A stretch of DNA of 16,750 nt from positions 1 through 16,750 of the forward strand of contig JASHRR010000850.1 of assembly GCA_030037185.1 (NCBI GenBank), in the 5' to 3' direction. The notes beneath the pieces were generated by a model, which searched no databases, was not told where the DNA came from, and worked only from the letters and a program-made list of their open reading frames with translations. This document shows, piece by piece, positions 7,050-15,216 of this stretch; the first letter of the stretch is position 1, and each line of letters begins with the position of its first letter. The DNA is from Xanthobacteraceae bacterium. GTDB taxonomy: Bacteria > Pseudomonadota > Alphaproteobacteria > Rhizobiales > Xanthobacteraceae. Both the position numbers and the translations under genes were made by a program.

Positions 7050-7346
7050 TCACGCCTTCCTGTTACGGTTTACCGCTTCAAGGGCGCTTCGGCCAGCATC
7101 GGTGATGCGGATGCGCTCCACCATGGTGGTTACGCCGCGTCGCGCCATCATCGGCTCCGTCACAACAGCTGCAAGCTGTGCGTGCACAAGGCCCGAGAGC
7201 AGCTCGACAGAGAAACCGTGCGCTATGAGCAGGTGTTCGGTAAGACCGCGTGGCGTGCCTGCGAGCTTTTTGAGCGCCCGGCGTTGTTCCCGGCTAAAAC
7301 GAAACATCAACGACGCGGCAGGCTTCCTGCCTGAGGTAAAGAGCAT
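7050..7346 (-). CDS. Small winged-helix-like hypothetical protein
   Basis: The protein is 98 aa from ATG 7346, or 85 aa from the internal ATG at 7307 (MFRFSREQRRALKKL); ribosome sites do not decide between them. The body reads as a short helix-turn-helix followed by a wing: REQRRALKKLAGTPRGLTEH, then HGFSVELLSGLVHAQLAAVV, and a C-terminal VERIRITDAGRSALEAV typical of MarR/PadR-like wings (the IT..GR.AL pattern). Similar short proteins of unknown role are common in Bradyrhizobium-type genomes. DNA binding is inferred from the fold pattern only. A GGCAGG/CCTGCC inverted repeat lies between the two candidate starts. The gene is convergent with senA, and there is no evidence that it regulates the sen genes. 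Confidence 0.65.
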   Translation of the reverse strand: MLFTSGRKPAASLMFRFSREQRRALKKLAGTPRGLTEHLLIAHGFSVELLSGLVHAQLAAVVTEPMMARRGVTTMVERIRITDAGRSALEAVNRNRKA

Positions 7347-7934
7347 GTAACCGGCACAACCAAGCTGACCTCCAGTCCTTTCCTATTACGCAGGCCGAAG
7401 ATAACGCGCATCGATCAGGCATTCCGTAGGCCGAAAAGTGTCGCCAATAGGAATATTGGCGGACTGCTGCAACCTTGAAATCGATTCGGCGCGAGAGCCG
7501 TAGAGAGGGCGGTGCTCATGATCGAACAAAAGGACTGCACCTTGGCAGGAGAAACTCGCTTGTGCCCTCACGATCATGCCCGCAAGCTGACGTCAGTTTG
7601 ACGCGGCGAGCACAAGCGGTGCCAATGTATGCTGGGGGAAAGCTCTCGCCGCCTTTGTTGGGAGCGACCGAGCAACTAATCGACACGCGCATGGCAACTG
7701 CTGTCTGACATATGCGGTGGATTGGCGCAATTCGACACGCACGTGGGGGGCGCGAGCGGCAGCGCGAAGGCACGCCAAGGCCGAGGCCGCGCACCTACAA
7801 GGGCCCGCACGCTTCGATACTTCGATCGACGTGGCCAGCGTCCGTCATGAAGGCGCACCAGCCACCGCCACGCGCTCGCCATGCCACCCTGTGTTAGCGG
7901 CGAGCAATTAATGTGCGTTTGGCGCTGAACTGCT
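7347..7934. other. Gene-poor stretch with one weak ORF
   Basis: This stretch of 588 bases has no recognised gene. The best candidate is a 63-codon minus-strand frame at 7386-7577, listed separately. Other frames are short, Arg-rich and resemble no family I know. No tRNA-like or terminator-like structure was found by eye. Confidence 0.35.
7386..7577 (-). CDS. Possible 63-aa hypothetical protein
   Basis: ATG 7577 opens a 63-codon frame with a balanced, protein-like composition (LLFDHEHRPLYGSRAESI in the middle) and no low-complexity runs. The ribosome site is weak (GCGGG before the ATG). I recognise no family, and there are no membrane segments or metal motifs. It could equally be a chance frame in this gene-poor stretch. 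Confidence 0.25.
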   Translation of the reverse strand: MIVRAQASFSCQGAVLLFDHEHRPLYGSRAESISRLQQSANIPIGDTFRPTECLIDARYLRPA

Positions 7935-8282
7935 TCAGTCGATTTTCGAGTGCAGCAACAGGTTGCCTCGGAGGCGCGCGAGTTGCCTTGGAGTATGTCT
8001 TGCGTTCTGCCTCGAAGCGCCCGTGCAGGACGGCGGTTCGCGCTGAGGCGTGGCTTTGGCAACCTCGCTGCGAGCTGAATTCCGTTTGAGCAGTTCCGGC
8101 AGCTTTGCGAAATCGAGCGCAATCTGTCGCGCCTCCTCGATCGTGAGGAAGCCGGTGTGTCCTGCGGTATTCGGATCAGCCCGGCCGTAGAAAACGCCCA
8201 GTTGTCGCCCAGTGGCGTCATCGACGGCGAATCCATTGGCAATCTCCGCGACCCGCCAGGGTGCTGGAAAGCGGCTGGTCAT
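7935..8282 (-). CDS. Small conserved hypothetical protein
   Basis: The protein has 115 aa. Its first ~65 residues match a small-protein type I know from many Bradyrhizobium-like genomes: RFPAPWRVAEIANGFAVDD, then a short strand with GRQLGVFYGR, then a helix TIEEARQIALDFAKLPELL. The function of this type is unknown. The C-terminal ~45 residues are Arg/Ser-rich and not part of the usual domain. The ATG overlaps the stop of the upstream gene (ATGA at 8279-8282), so translation is probably coupled and the two form a small operon. Confidence 0.75.
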   Translation of the reverse strand: MTSRFPAPWRVAEIANGFAVDDATGRQLGVFYGRADPNTAGHTGFLTIEEARQIALDFAKLPELLKRNSARSEVAKATPQREPPSCTGASRQNARHTPRQLARLRGNLLLHSKID

Positions 8283-8491
8283 GATAGTGGCTCTCGTGTC
8301 CTTGGCATTGTCTCCAATCGTCGCCGCGTGAACGCGTAGGCTTGATCCTCGACGTCAGCCAGCCAAACGTAATCCTTCGCCATCAGCAAATAGCGGTTTT
8401 TCATTCGGCTTGAGAGAGTAGTTGCGGCGAGGCAGCGACACTCCTGCGCGAGGTCACGATAACGTTCTGCGCGATTCAATGTATCCAACAT
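8279..8491 (-). CDS. Small helical hypothetical protein
   Basis: The protein has 70 aa and a strong ribosome site, GGAGGTG, about 5 nt before ATG 8491. The sequence is helical and charged: RAERYRDLAQECRCLAATTL, then MKNRYLLMAKDYVWLADVED. This matches the pattern of very common small Bradyrhizobium proteins with an A.CR.LA...M...Y..LA layout and unknown function. It is the first gene of a two-gene unit; its TGA overlaps the next ATG by four bases. Confidence 0.75.
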   Translation of the reverse strand: MLDTLNRAERYRDLAQECRCLAATTLSSRMKNRYLLMAKDYVWLADVEDQAYAFTRRRLETMPRTREPLS

Positions 8492-9133
8492 GGGACACCT
8501 CCGTGGTCATCAGCTCCCAGACGGGGCGACCCAAGGATCCCCCGCACGGCAGCCGATGAGAACTGACCTTAGGGCAGCGCACGGTTAGGAGTTAGAGAGG
8601 GCCACGACCGAGGCCAACACGATTGCGCCAATCGCAGCTCTGTTGTCTGTGATGGGTAACTCCCGCGCGTCGGTGCCCGATGGCTATGTCGATCACCAGA
8701 CGGGAAAGTCCGGCGGGTAGGCTCTTGTTCCCACCCGTCCTTCACATATCTGCGAGTAACCGCTCGACCCCAATCACACATTTGCGAGGCGCAGACCGTC
8801 TCGCAGAAGCAAAGCGAGTAATTCACGGATAATCAAAATGCCACTAGTGGCTGTAAAGGTCTGACCAAACCCGGCGGGCCAGCGCCGCAATACCACCGGC
8901 GGCGGCGCCAGAATGGGTGCGTGTCTGCGACCAATGCACGGCCGGATATCCGGCGCGAGTGGAGGCTGTCAACGCTCCCATCTATGGCAAGCGTTATAAA
9001 CAGCGGCGCGCCAATATGGCAACAGCAAGCTCGATGTAACCTGAACGGCCGGAGAGCAACGAAGCCGCGATTCCAACCAAATCAACCGCTGCGTCATAGG
9101 GGTCCGCTTTGAGGTCGGCGCGGCAGTTCAGCC
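8492..9133. other. Gene-poor stretch upstream of the RND remnant
   Basis: No frame in these ~640 bases looks like a real protein, apart from a short hydrophobic run on the minus strand near 8590-8640 (GAIVLASVVALSNS, closed by stops on both sides), which may be a relic of a membrane protein. The stretch also holds the promoter region of the small operon at 7935-8491. No RNA gene was recognised. Confidence 0.4.
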
Positions 9134-9376
9134 GCATCTACTGCGGCCATGGTGATGGCCGCGTTGTTCGGCGGCCTGCCGATCGCACCGGGCCAAGGCG
9201 CAGGCTCGGAGCTGCGGCTCCCGCTCGGTATCGTCGTCGGCGGTCACCTGGTATCGCAATTCCTCACGCTTTACACGACACCCGTGATCTAGCTCTATCT
9301 CGACAGGTTCGGTCATTGGATTCGAGGCGGCCGTCGCGTGCGACCGCGCGAGATTGGGCGGGCTGCGGCAAAGTAG
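9134..9376 (+). pseudogene. C-terminal remnant of an RND efflux pump
   Basis: The plus frame from GCA 9134 reads [20 protein letters not shown], then [29 protein letters not shown], an in-frame TAG at 9290-9292, and LYLDRFGHWIRGG. This is the last transmembrane part of an AcrB/MdtBC-type inner membrane proton/drug antiporter, where the family normally has TTPVxYLYLD; the TAG stands at the Tyr position and is one base from TAC or TAT. The other ~1000 residues of the pump are absent: upstream sequence is not in frame and not similar. It is a dead fragment left by a deletion. No membrane fusion protein or TolC partner is seen. Confidence 0.8.
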
Positions 9377-10054
9377 CTGTGAGTTCGGGGATTTGCCCCA
9401 CGGCGTCCCCGACCGGTACATGACAACTGCCGCTCCGGTCGGGTTTTTCCAAGCGAGCCGCCGGTCAACCGGAGCCCCGCCACCCGTCTCAGCGCTTACG
9501 GCCAAGCACGCGCGACACGCCCAGGAACGGGTGAGTAGCTACCGTTCCTTGCTGATGCCGGGGACCAACAAAGTCAGCAGCGGGCCCTACAGCCGCAATC
9601 GACACAGGAGAACATCTGTTGAGTTTTGCGATTGGCCTTGCCTGGCCTTTCCGGGAAGGCACGCGAAGGTCATTGAGGTGTATCGGAGCATGGACGGGTG
9701 GGTGGAGGACGCCGAATGGCCGTCACCGTTCGGCTCCGAAGGCGATCCGCAGGACATCGCGGAGTCTGCCGAGACGCCGAGCTGTAGTCACAGCAAAGAC
9801 TGCCTTGAGGTCATCCGTGGATGATGGCGATACGGTCTCTATCCATCCGAACTGCGGACATGTCTAAGAATGTGGGTCGATCCGCAAGGCCACCGCCAGT
9901 CTCAAAGGACCTCTCCGGTACCGATTGCGCTATGTCGCCGCTGCTGACTTGCTGGTGCCCGGAATATCAGGGCAGCTGGGCCGCTGTTGTAACCTCGGCT
10001 GAAGCTCTCGGCCTGGTATGAGGCGAGAGAGACACTTGACTGGGGGTTACAGGT
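9377..10054. other. Gene-poor stretch after the RND remnant
   Basis: Two overlapping plus frames (about 9354-9824 and 9619-9867) are open but show no known domain, no strong ribosome site, and a composition typical of decayed sequence. I cannot assign them. The stretch ends at the stop of the molybdenum enzyme gene at 10055; no clear terminator was seen. Confidence 0.35.
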
Positions 10055-12403
10055 CTATGCGCTTGCCGCCCGGATGGCGGCGACGATCCGGTCCGGAGTG
10101 GCCGGCGATGCCGAAATCTCCGCACCGAGACTCTTAAGCGCGTCGTTGACGGCGTTGGTGATGGCGGCCGGCGGAGCGATGGCGCCGCCTTCGCCGAGGC
10201 CCTTTTGTCCGAACCGGGTATAAGGCGAGGGTGTCTCCATGTGGATGACCTGAATGGTAGGAATCTCCCGCGCGCCCGGAACGAGATAATCGGCAAGATG
10301 AGCGCTCGATGGCTGCCCCTCAGCGCTGAAGCGCATCTCTTCGTAAAGCGCCGTGCCGATGCCCTGGGCCACGCCGCCGTGGATCTGGCCATCAACGATC
10401 ATCGGATTGAGAAGCACGCCACCGTCCTCGACGACGACGTAGGCGAGGATGTCGACTGCGCCGGTTTCGGGGTCGACGAGGACTGCGGCGGCGTGCGCCG
10501 CATAGCTGAACGTCCCGGTGTCGCGCTTTGCCTTATAACCTGCCGTCACTTCGAGTCCGCCGGGATCGACATCGGCGGGAAGATCCTGGGGCCGGCGGTA
10601 CCACGTGCGGGCGATCTCGGCGACGGAGATGCGGCCGCGGTCGGTCGTGACCATGCTGTCCGCCAGCCGGACATCGTCCAGACCGGCCTGGAGAAGCGCG
10701 GCGCCGAGACGCTTCACGCGGACGGCAAGCTGCTCGCAGGCCGCAGCAACCGCACCGCCCGACATGATCGCGCATCGCGAACCCCAGGTTCCGGTCGAAT
10801 AGGGCGTCAGCGCGGTGTCGCCATGGATCAGCTTGATGCGGGCGTGCGGCACGCCGAGGATTGCGTGCGCGACCTGAGACAGCGTCGTTTCGAGCCCCTG
10901 GCCGTGGCTGTGGGCGCCGATCCGCAGTTCGAGCCCACCATCCGGCGTGAACCGCGCGTGGCATTGCTCATAGCCCGGTACGAAGGGAATTCCCCAGCCT
11001 GCGTAGACGCTGGTCCCGTGACCGGCCTGTTCGCAATACATGGCCAGGCCGACGCCGAGCAGCCGGCTGTCCGGTTCGCCGCGCCGCTGCCGTTGGCGGA
11101 GATCGCAGAGCCCGATCGCATCAACCGCCTGCCGTAACGCTTCGGGATAATTGCCAGAATCGAAGTGCCTCTGCGTGATGTTGTCGAATGGCATCTGCTC
11201 CGGGCGCACCAGGCTACGCAGACGCAGGTCTGCGGGCTCGATGCCGAGGTCACGCGCCAGCGCATCGAGCGTCAGCTCCAGGGCAAAGCAAACCCCTGCC
11301 CGAGCTACTCCCCGATAAGGCAGGATCGGCGGTTTGTTCGTCGCAACCGAATAGGTGCGACAGCGATAGTGGGGGAAGTCGTAGACGCCAGGAAGGATGC
11401 TTCCGATCTGGCCGGCCTCCAGACACGCCGAGAACGGATATGCGGAATACGCCCCGGCGTCGACCGTCGCCTCGCAATCGAGGCCGAGCAGGTGTCCGTC
11501 TTGGTCTGCGTAAGCCGCCAACCGGTAATGATGCTCCCGGCAGTTCGCTCCGGCGGTGAGATTTTCGCGGCGATCTTCGATCCAGCGCAACGGGTGTCCG
11601 AGTTTGCGCGTCGCCCATGCCAGAGCGACCTCTTCGGCGAGCAGGACCCCCTTGTACCCGAAACCGCCGCCGACGTCCGGCGAGATCACGCGAATGCGGC
11701 CTTCGTCGAGCCCGAGGCACTCGGCGAGGCCCGAGCGGACGATGTGCGGCTGCTGCGTAGCGCTGATGACGACGAGCTGGTCGAGGCGACTGTCCTGATA
11801 AGCCACGACGCCTCGCCCTTCCAGCGGGCTCATCACCTGGCGCGACGTTCGCAATTCGCGTACGACGGCCCGCGCGGCCTTGGCTTTGACCGCGGCAAAC
11901 GCCACGTCAATGTCGGTGGTGAGGAAGACGTTGTCGCCCCATGGTTCGTGCACGAGCGGCGCCCCTGGCCGGCGCGCTTCCAGCATGTCGCACACTGCAG
12001 GCAGCGGATCAAAATCGATCTCAATCTTTGCAGCGATATCCTCCGCCTCGGCGCGGGTCGGCGCGACGCACATTGCGATGGGCTCGCCGACATGGCGCAC
12101 CTTGTCGACCGCCAGCACCGGCTGTACCGACGACTTGAAACCCAACAGCGCGGTATCGGCCCTGATCGCGCTCACGCCTTTCAGGTCATCCGCAACGAAG
12201 GTGCGGTGGCGAACGGCCTGCTCAATCCGAATCGATCGCATCCGCGCATGGGCGATCGGACTGCGCAGGAACGCCACTTCTTGCAGGCCAGGCAGGTGAA
12301 TATCGCCGACGAATTGACCCTGACCGCGAACATAGCGACCATCCTCCTTACGCCGAAGCCGCGCTCCAATACCTTGCGGGGTCAAGCCAACCTCTCCGCG
12401 CAC
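10055..12403 (-). CDS. Molybdenum hydroxylase large subunit (xanthine dehydrogenase/CoxL form II type)
   Basis: The protein has 782 aa from GTG 12403, with AGGA about 8 nt upstream; the nearby ATG at 12410 is out of frame. It belongs to the molybdopterin-cytosine-dinucleotide subunit family of aldehyde, CO, nicotine and xanthine hydroxylases. The N-terminal a/b hammerhead starts GIGARLRRKEDGRYVRGQGQ (11-30). Cofactor contacts include QQPHIVR (217-223), DVGGGFGYKG (243-252), AHSHGQGLETT (497-507) and GTWGSRCAIMSGG (538-550). The catalytic Glu is E738 in GQKGLGEGG (732-740). The active-site loop PYRGVAR (362-368) is of the AYRGAGR type, not the AYxCSFR of true CO dehydrogenase, so CO oxidation is unlikely. 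Such enzymes need FAD and 2Fe-2S subunits; none is encoded next to it, so partners are elsewhere or lost. The substrate cannot be told. It appears intact. Confidence 0.88.
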   Translation of the reverse strand: MRGEVGLTPQGIGARLRRKEDGRYVRGQGQFVGDIHLPGLQEVAFLRSPIAHARMRSIRIEQAVRHRTFVADDLKGVSAIRADTALLGFKSSVQPVLAVDKVRHVGEPIAMCVAPTRAEAEDIAAKIEIDFDPLPAVCDMLEARRPGAPLVHEPWGDNVFLTTDIDVAFAAVKAKAARAVVRELRTSRQVMSPLEGRGVVAYQDSRLDQLVVISATQQPHIVRSGLAECLGLDEGRIRVISPDVGGGFGYKGVLLAEEVALAWATRKLGHPLRWIEDRRENLTAGANCREHHYRLAAYADQDGHLLGLDCEATVDAGAYSAYPFSACLEAGQIGSILPGVYDFPHYRCRTYSVATNKPPILPYRGVARAGVCFALELTLDALARDLGIEPADLRLRSLVRPEQMPFDNITQRHFDSGNYPEALRQAVDAIGLCDLRQRQRRGEPDSRLLGVGLAMYCEQAGHGTSVYAGWGIPFVPGYEQCHARFTPDGGLELRIGAHSHGQGLETTLSQVAHAILGVPHARIKLIHGDTALTPYSTGTWGSRCAIMSGGAVAAACEQLAVRVKRLGAALLQAGLDDVRLADSMVTTDRGRISVAEIARTWYRRPQDLPADVDPGGLEVTAGYKAKRDTGTFSYAAHAAAVLVDPETGAVDILAYVVVEDGGVLLNPMIVDGQIHGGVAQGIGTALYEEMRFSAEGQPSSAHLADYLVPGAREIPTIQVIHMETPSPYTRFGQKGLGEGGAIAPPAAITNAVNDALKSLGAEISASPATPDRIVAAIRAASA

Positions 12404-12687
12404 CGGCCATTTCCTGCGGTCATCTTCGTACGCAGGCTCGCGCCCACGGCAGTGACGTGAATTCGCGCCTCGCCCGTCGCGTCAACCGGAAGGTTGCGGG
12501 GAGAACGTTTCCTGCAATTTCACACACCTTCGCCTTCCTTCGCCAGCCTTCGAGACGTTGCCGTGTTAAGCCTGCAACTCGGCAATACGTTGAGTGCCGG
12601 CCTTCGCTTGCCTTCGCCACGTGCCGTAGGTTCGACGTGGGAAAGGCCGTGGGTTTGCGCCGAAGTGCCTCAGGTTGGGAGGACAGC
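12404..12687. other. Intergenic stretch with integrase-proximal repeats
   Basis: This stretch contains the upstream region of the molybdenum enzyme gene (minus) and of the truncated integrase (plus). A plus frame is open through it from 12457, but its composition is not protein-like and the integrase has its own ribosome site and ATG at 12688. The decamer repeats are listed separately. Confidence 0.5.
12527..12620. repeat. Decamer repeats upstream of the integrase remnant
   Basis: CCTTCG occurs at exact 10-base steps: three units at 12527, 12537 and 12547 (CCTTCGCCTT, CCTTCGCCAG, CCTTCGAGAC) and two more at 12601 and 12611 (CCTTCGCTTG, CCTTCGCCAC). One helical turn per unit suggests a protein-binding array. 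Given the position just before a tyrosine integrase, arm-type integrase sites are a reasonable guess, but no function is shown. Confidence 0.55.
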
Positions 12688-13134
12688 ATGGCGCTGACCG
12701 CATTACAAGTAGAGCAGGCAGGCTCTGGAAAGCCCAAGGCCCTCGCTGCGGGCAAGCACGACGATGAACACGGGCTCTACCTCGGAGTCGGCAACGCAAC
12801 CTTCCGGTCTAGGCGCACGATCGCCGGCAAGGAGCGCTCGATTAGCGTAGGCCCCGAGCCCGCCTACATCTCGCCCGCGTTGATCTTTGCGAGCCGTTCC
12901 CTGGCGCGTTCAGCATTAGCCGCGGCACCGGCCGCTGCGGCCTCGCCCATTTTCCTCGATCATGGCCGCTACGGTGTAACGCGCATGACGAATAAGTTTC
13001 GCAAAGATGGCGACGGTCATCATCGCCTTATCGAACTCGGCGACGACTTTTATCTGCGGAACAGTCATTTTAAGCATGTTGTCGATCAACTGCTGAATGC
13101 AATAACAAGATTCAATGTAATCTCAAATGTATAA
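12688..13134 (+). pseudogene. Truncated tyrosine integrase, N-terminal DUF4102-type part
   Basis: ATG 12688 follows a good ribosome site (GGGAGGA, about 4 nt away). The first ~80 codons read like the N-terminal arm-binding domain of P4-type integrases: ALTALQVEQAGSGKPKALA, then HGLYLGVG, RSRRTIAGKERSISVG and a degraded SLAEAR-like helix (LIFASRSLARSALAA). The homology then stops. The remaining ~65 codons (to the TAA at 13134) are unrelated and AT-richer, and the catalytic R...H-x-x-R...Y domain is missing. An intact relative would be about 400 aa. It marks the edge of a former genomic island. A longer start at 12457 is possible on paper but adds only unlikely sequence. Confidence 0.72.
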
Positions 13135-13156
13135 CCTCTAAACCACAAGTCACTCT

Positions 13157-13191
13157 ATCGACATTGGAAAGAGCATCGACATTGAAAGAGC
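13157..13191. repeat. Short tandem duplication
   Basis: ATCGACATTGGAAAGAGC (13157-13174) is followed directly by ATCGACATTGAAAGAGC (13175-13191), one base shorter. It lies just past the stop of the cysteine-cluster gene, at the border of the AT-richer segment. It may be a slippage product. Confidence 0.7.
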
Positions 13192-13204
13192 CGCATTGTC
13201 AGAA

Positions 13205-13735
13205 TTACACCCCCCGGAGAGTTATGTTCGTTCGGACAAAACGAGGGTCTGTCACCCCGACTTCCTCATCAGGCAGTATGAGCCACGCCTCGTCACCACA
13301 CCTTACTTGAGTTTGATAATATAATCTACCATGATTCGTGCCAAATAAACCGGATTGCGAAAAACCTTTTATATCACTGTGATAAGGTTCCTCCCGCCAA
13401 CGCGATGGATACCGAGGATCGACGGTTATAAGCAGAACCGAGATTGAGTTTCCTTCCGGTAGTTCCGGGAATGTGACGACCATACGTGATTTCAGAGGAT
13501 ACCAATGATCGGGAAGAGGTCGTATCAACCATTCGCAGACGAACGTCTGACACACTTCCGGATGGTTCCCATGGACCAGACAACCTTTGCCGGGTTTACA
13601 GTGCTGACACCAGCGCTTTTCTGGTTTATCGAGTTCCTTAATAGCAAATACAAAGCAACACAAGCTGCAAGAACCGCATTGGCGGCCAGTCTCTTTCAAC
13701 CGGTCAACGACGAGTTCCCTTCTCAAGCTATTCAT
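13205..13735 (-). CDS. Cysteine-cluster protein, YkgJ-like (putative metal binding)
   Basis: The protein has 176 aa from ATG 13735, with a strong AAGGAG 6-7 nt upstream. A frame open to 13942 adds 69 codons without such a site and is rejected. Nine cysteines are packed into residues 20-67: CGSCSLCC (20-27), CQHC (43-46), GCLVHG with C52, then C62 and C67 in VCQTFVCEWL. This CxxCxxCC...C...H....C...C pattern is that of the YkgJ/UPF0153 family, thought to bind zinc or an iron-sulfur centre. The C-terminal half (80-176) is strand-rich with no motif I know. The gene is clearly AT-richer than its surroundings (for example 13310-13380) and sits beside the integrase remnant, so it was probably acquired by transfer. 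Function unknown. Confidence 0.78.
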   Translation of the reverse strand: MNSLRRELVVDRLKETGRQCGSCSLCCFVFAIKELDKPEKRWCQHCKPGKGCLVHGNHPEVCQTFVCEWLIRPLPDHWYPLKSRMVVTFPELPEGNSISVLLITVDPRYPSRWREEPYHSDIKGFSQSGLFGTNHGRLYYQTQVRCGDEAWLILPDEEVGVTDPRFVRTNITLRGV

Positions 13736-14235
13736 ATACTTCTCCTTCCGATCGAGGACCGCAGCTCCCGCAAAACGTTGCCCCGTCGGCATAAAGCGGT
13801 CTACGCGACCCTTGCTCGTCTTGCAACTTAGTGGGCCGCAGACCAAGGCAACGGGGAACATTGCTGCCCTATGCCAAGGATGACCCGCCTTGCGATGAGC
13901 CGGTCGGGTCGCGTGCCCTTCGGCCTTCAAAATCGAAGCCAATTCATAGTGTCAAGCGGATCGGGGGAGCTGCGCTCGGTCGCGTCGGTTGTTCTGCTTA
14001 GCAATTCATCCACGGTCTATTCCCCTCGGTGGCTCAATTCCGAAAAGTCATATTGAGTATGCAAGCCGATCTAACCGGGCCTGGGGGCTAAGCAAAGCGG
14101 CGTCAAATCGGATCGGCCAATTTGTGGTCGAGGCCCCGTCAGTCGACGGAGCGTGGAGAATTGAGGCTGGGGGCGGTGGCTGGGGCGCCGGGCCGGTCGA
14201 CTGGAAAAACCACTCTGCATCCGTCGAACGGCAGT
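13736..14235. other. Intergenic stretch between the YkgJ-like and dioxygenase genes
   Basis: About 500 bases hold the leader of the cysteine-cluster gene and the 3' flank of the dioxygenase gene. Frames here are short and Arg/Ser-rich with no known family. GC content rises back to the level of the rest of the window after about 13860, which may mark the end of the foreign segment. Confidence 0.35.
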
Positions 14236-15213
14236 CTAAGCCAGCCGCCCGTGGCAATGCTTGTATTTCTTTCCCGCACCGCAGGGACATGGGTCGTTGC
14301 GTCCGACCCGGCCCGCGAGTGATGGAGCATTGGCAGAGGAGGGCCGCACGGCACGCGCCTGCGCATCGACCTCGCCCCAGCGAGTGAGCGTCGCATAGGA
14401 AAATGCCCGGATCAGGAGTGGACGAACGGAAGCCGGGATTTCGTTGTAGTGCTCGAGCGGCATGTCCAGCGGGATTCGGCGGACATGGTTCCCGTGGTCG
14501 AAGAACCACCGGCGCGCGTAGACCATGTACACGATCGGCCGCACTCTCCCGCTCCGGTTGGGAAGGCCCGCGTGCAGCGTGCGGTAGTCCAGCAGCATGC
14601 AGTCGCCGCGCTGCCACGAGCAGACCGTGGGCGGGCTGAGCACGCTTGCATTATCTTCCAGCCATCGGTGTGAACCGAGCCAGACCCCCGTCGGCCCGGT
14701 TTCAATGTCGACGTCGATGAGTGGCACCGCCACGTTGATTGCATAGACCGGCAAGCTCGGATCGACGCCGGGATTGAGGAACAAATGCGGGTGGTCGCGA
14801 TGAACGTGCTGCTTTGTCGATTCGGGATGGGATGCCACGACCGTTAAATTGCTCAGATGCATGTCCTTGCCGAGCAGCGGATCAAGAATCTTGAGCAGGC
14901 GAGCGTTGGCAAAGACATCCGGTCGCGCAAAGGCGCCGGTCATGCGCAGCGTGATATCGAAGCGCGCATCCCCTACCTGAAGAAACCGATTCGGCCCCGG
15001 TCTCTCCGCCTCGCGTTGCATCGCGGCCAAATCCAGCGTTCCGAGTTGCGCGACATACTCCTGATGCATGGTCTCGATGGTGGCGGGCGGAAACATTCCA
15101 CGCAGCAGGACGCAGCCGTGCTCATCGATAGCCGCATGCGCCGCAGCCTCGGTCTCAGGAGCAATCTCTCCGCTGGCGGCCTTGCTCTCCGAGACAGTGA
15201 CAACCCAATCCAT
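14236..15213 (-). CDS. Phytanoyl-CoA dioxygenase-like protein with C-terminal SEC-C motif
   Basis: The protein has 325 aa from ATG 15213. Residues ~20-275 form a PhyH-type Fe(II)/2-oxoglutarate dioxygenase. The metal ligands are likely His138 and Asp140 in [11 protein letters not shown] and His214 in [14 protein letters not shown], with an Arg in RVRP (223-226) for 2-oxoglutarate. [11 protein letters not shown] (173-183) and RGDCMLLDY (202-210) fit the family, which hydroxylates small molecules or lipids. Residues 304-321 ([18 protein letters not shown]) are a SEC-C zinc motif (C309, C311, C320, H321), usually found at the end of SecA and of other proteins as a zinc or protein-binding tail. 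The fusion is unusual but the reading frame is continuous. GGGGAAA lies upstream of the start. A 46-codon ORF ends 3 nt before the ATG, so the two may be coupled. Substrate unknown. Confidence 0.83.
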   Translation of the reverse strand: MDWVVTVSESKAASGEIAPETEAAAHAAIDEHGCVLLRGMFPPATIETMHQEYVAQLGTLDLAAMQREAERPGPNRFLQVGDARFDITLRMTGAFARPDVFANARLLKILDPLLGKDMHLSNLTVVASHPESTKQHVHRDHPHLFLNPGVDPSLPVYAINVAVPLIDVDIETGPTGVWLGSHRWLEDNASVLSPPTVCSWQRGDCMLLDYRTLHAGLPNRSGRVRPIVYMVYARRWFFDHGNHVRRIPLDMPLEHYNEIPASVRPLLIRAFSYATLTRWGEVDAQARAVRPSSANAPSLAGRVGRNDPCPCGAGKKYKHCHGRLA

Positions 15214-15216
15214 CGG

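Noticed and set aside
10055..12403. Carbon monoxide dehydrogenase CoxL
   Set aside because: The active-site loop is PYRGVAR, not the AYxCSFR of form I CO dehydrogenase, and coxM/coxS are missing.
11165..12460. Plus-strand open frame of 431 codons
   Set aside because: Shadow of the molybdenum enzyme gene in a high-GC region; no recognisable protein features.
12457..12687. Extended N-terminus of the integrase frame
   Set aside because: The extra 77 codons are Arg-rich and include the decamer repeats. A good ribosome site directly precedes ATG 12688, where homology begins.
13736..13942. Extended N-terminus of the YkgJ-like protein
   Set aside because: The upstream codons show no homology, while a strong AAGGAG site sits just before ATG 13735.
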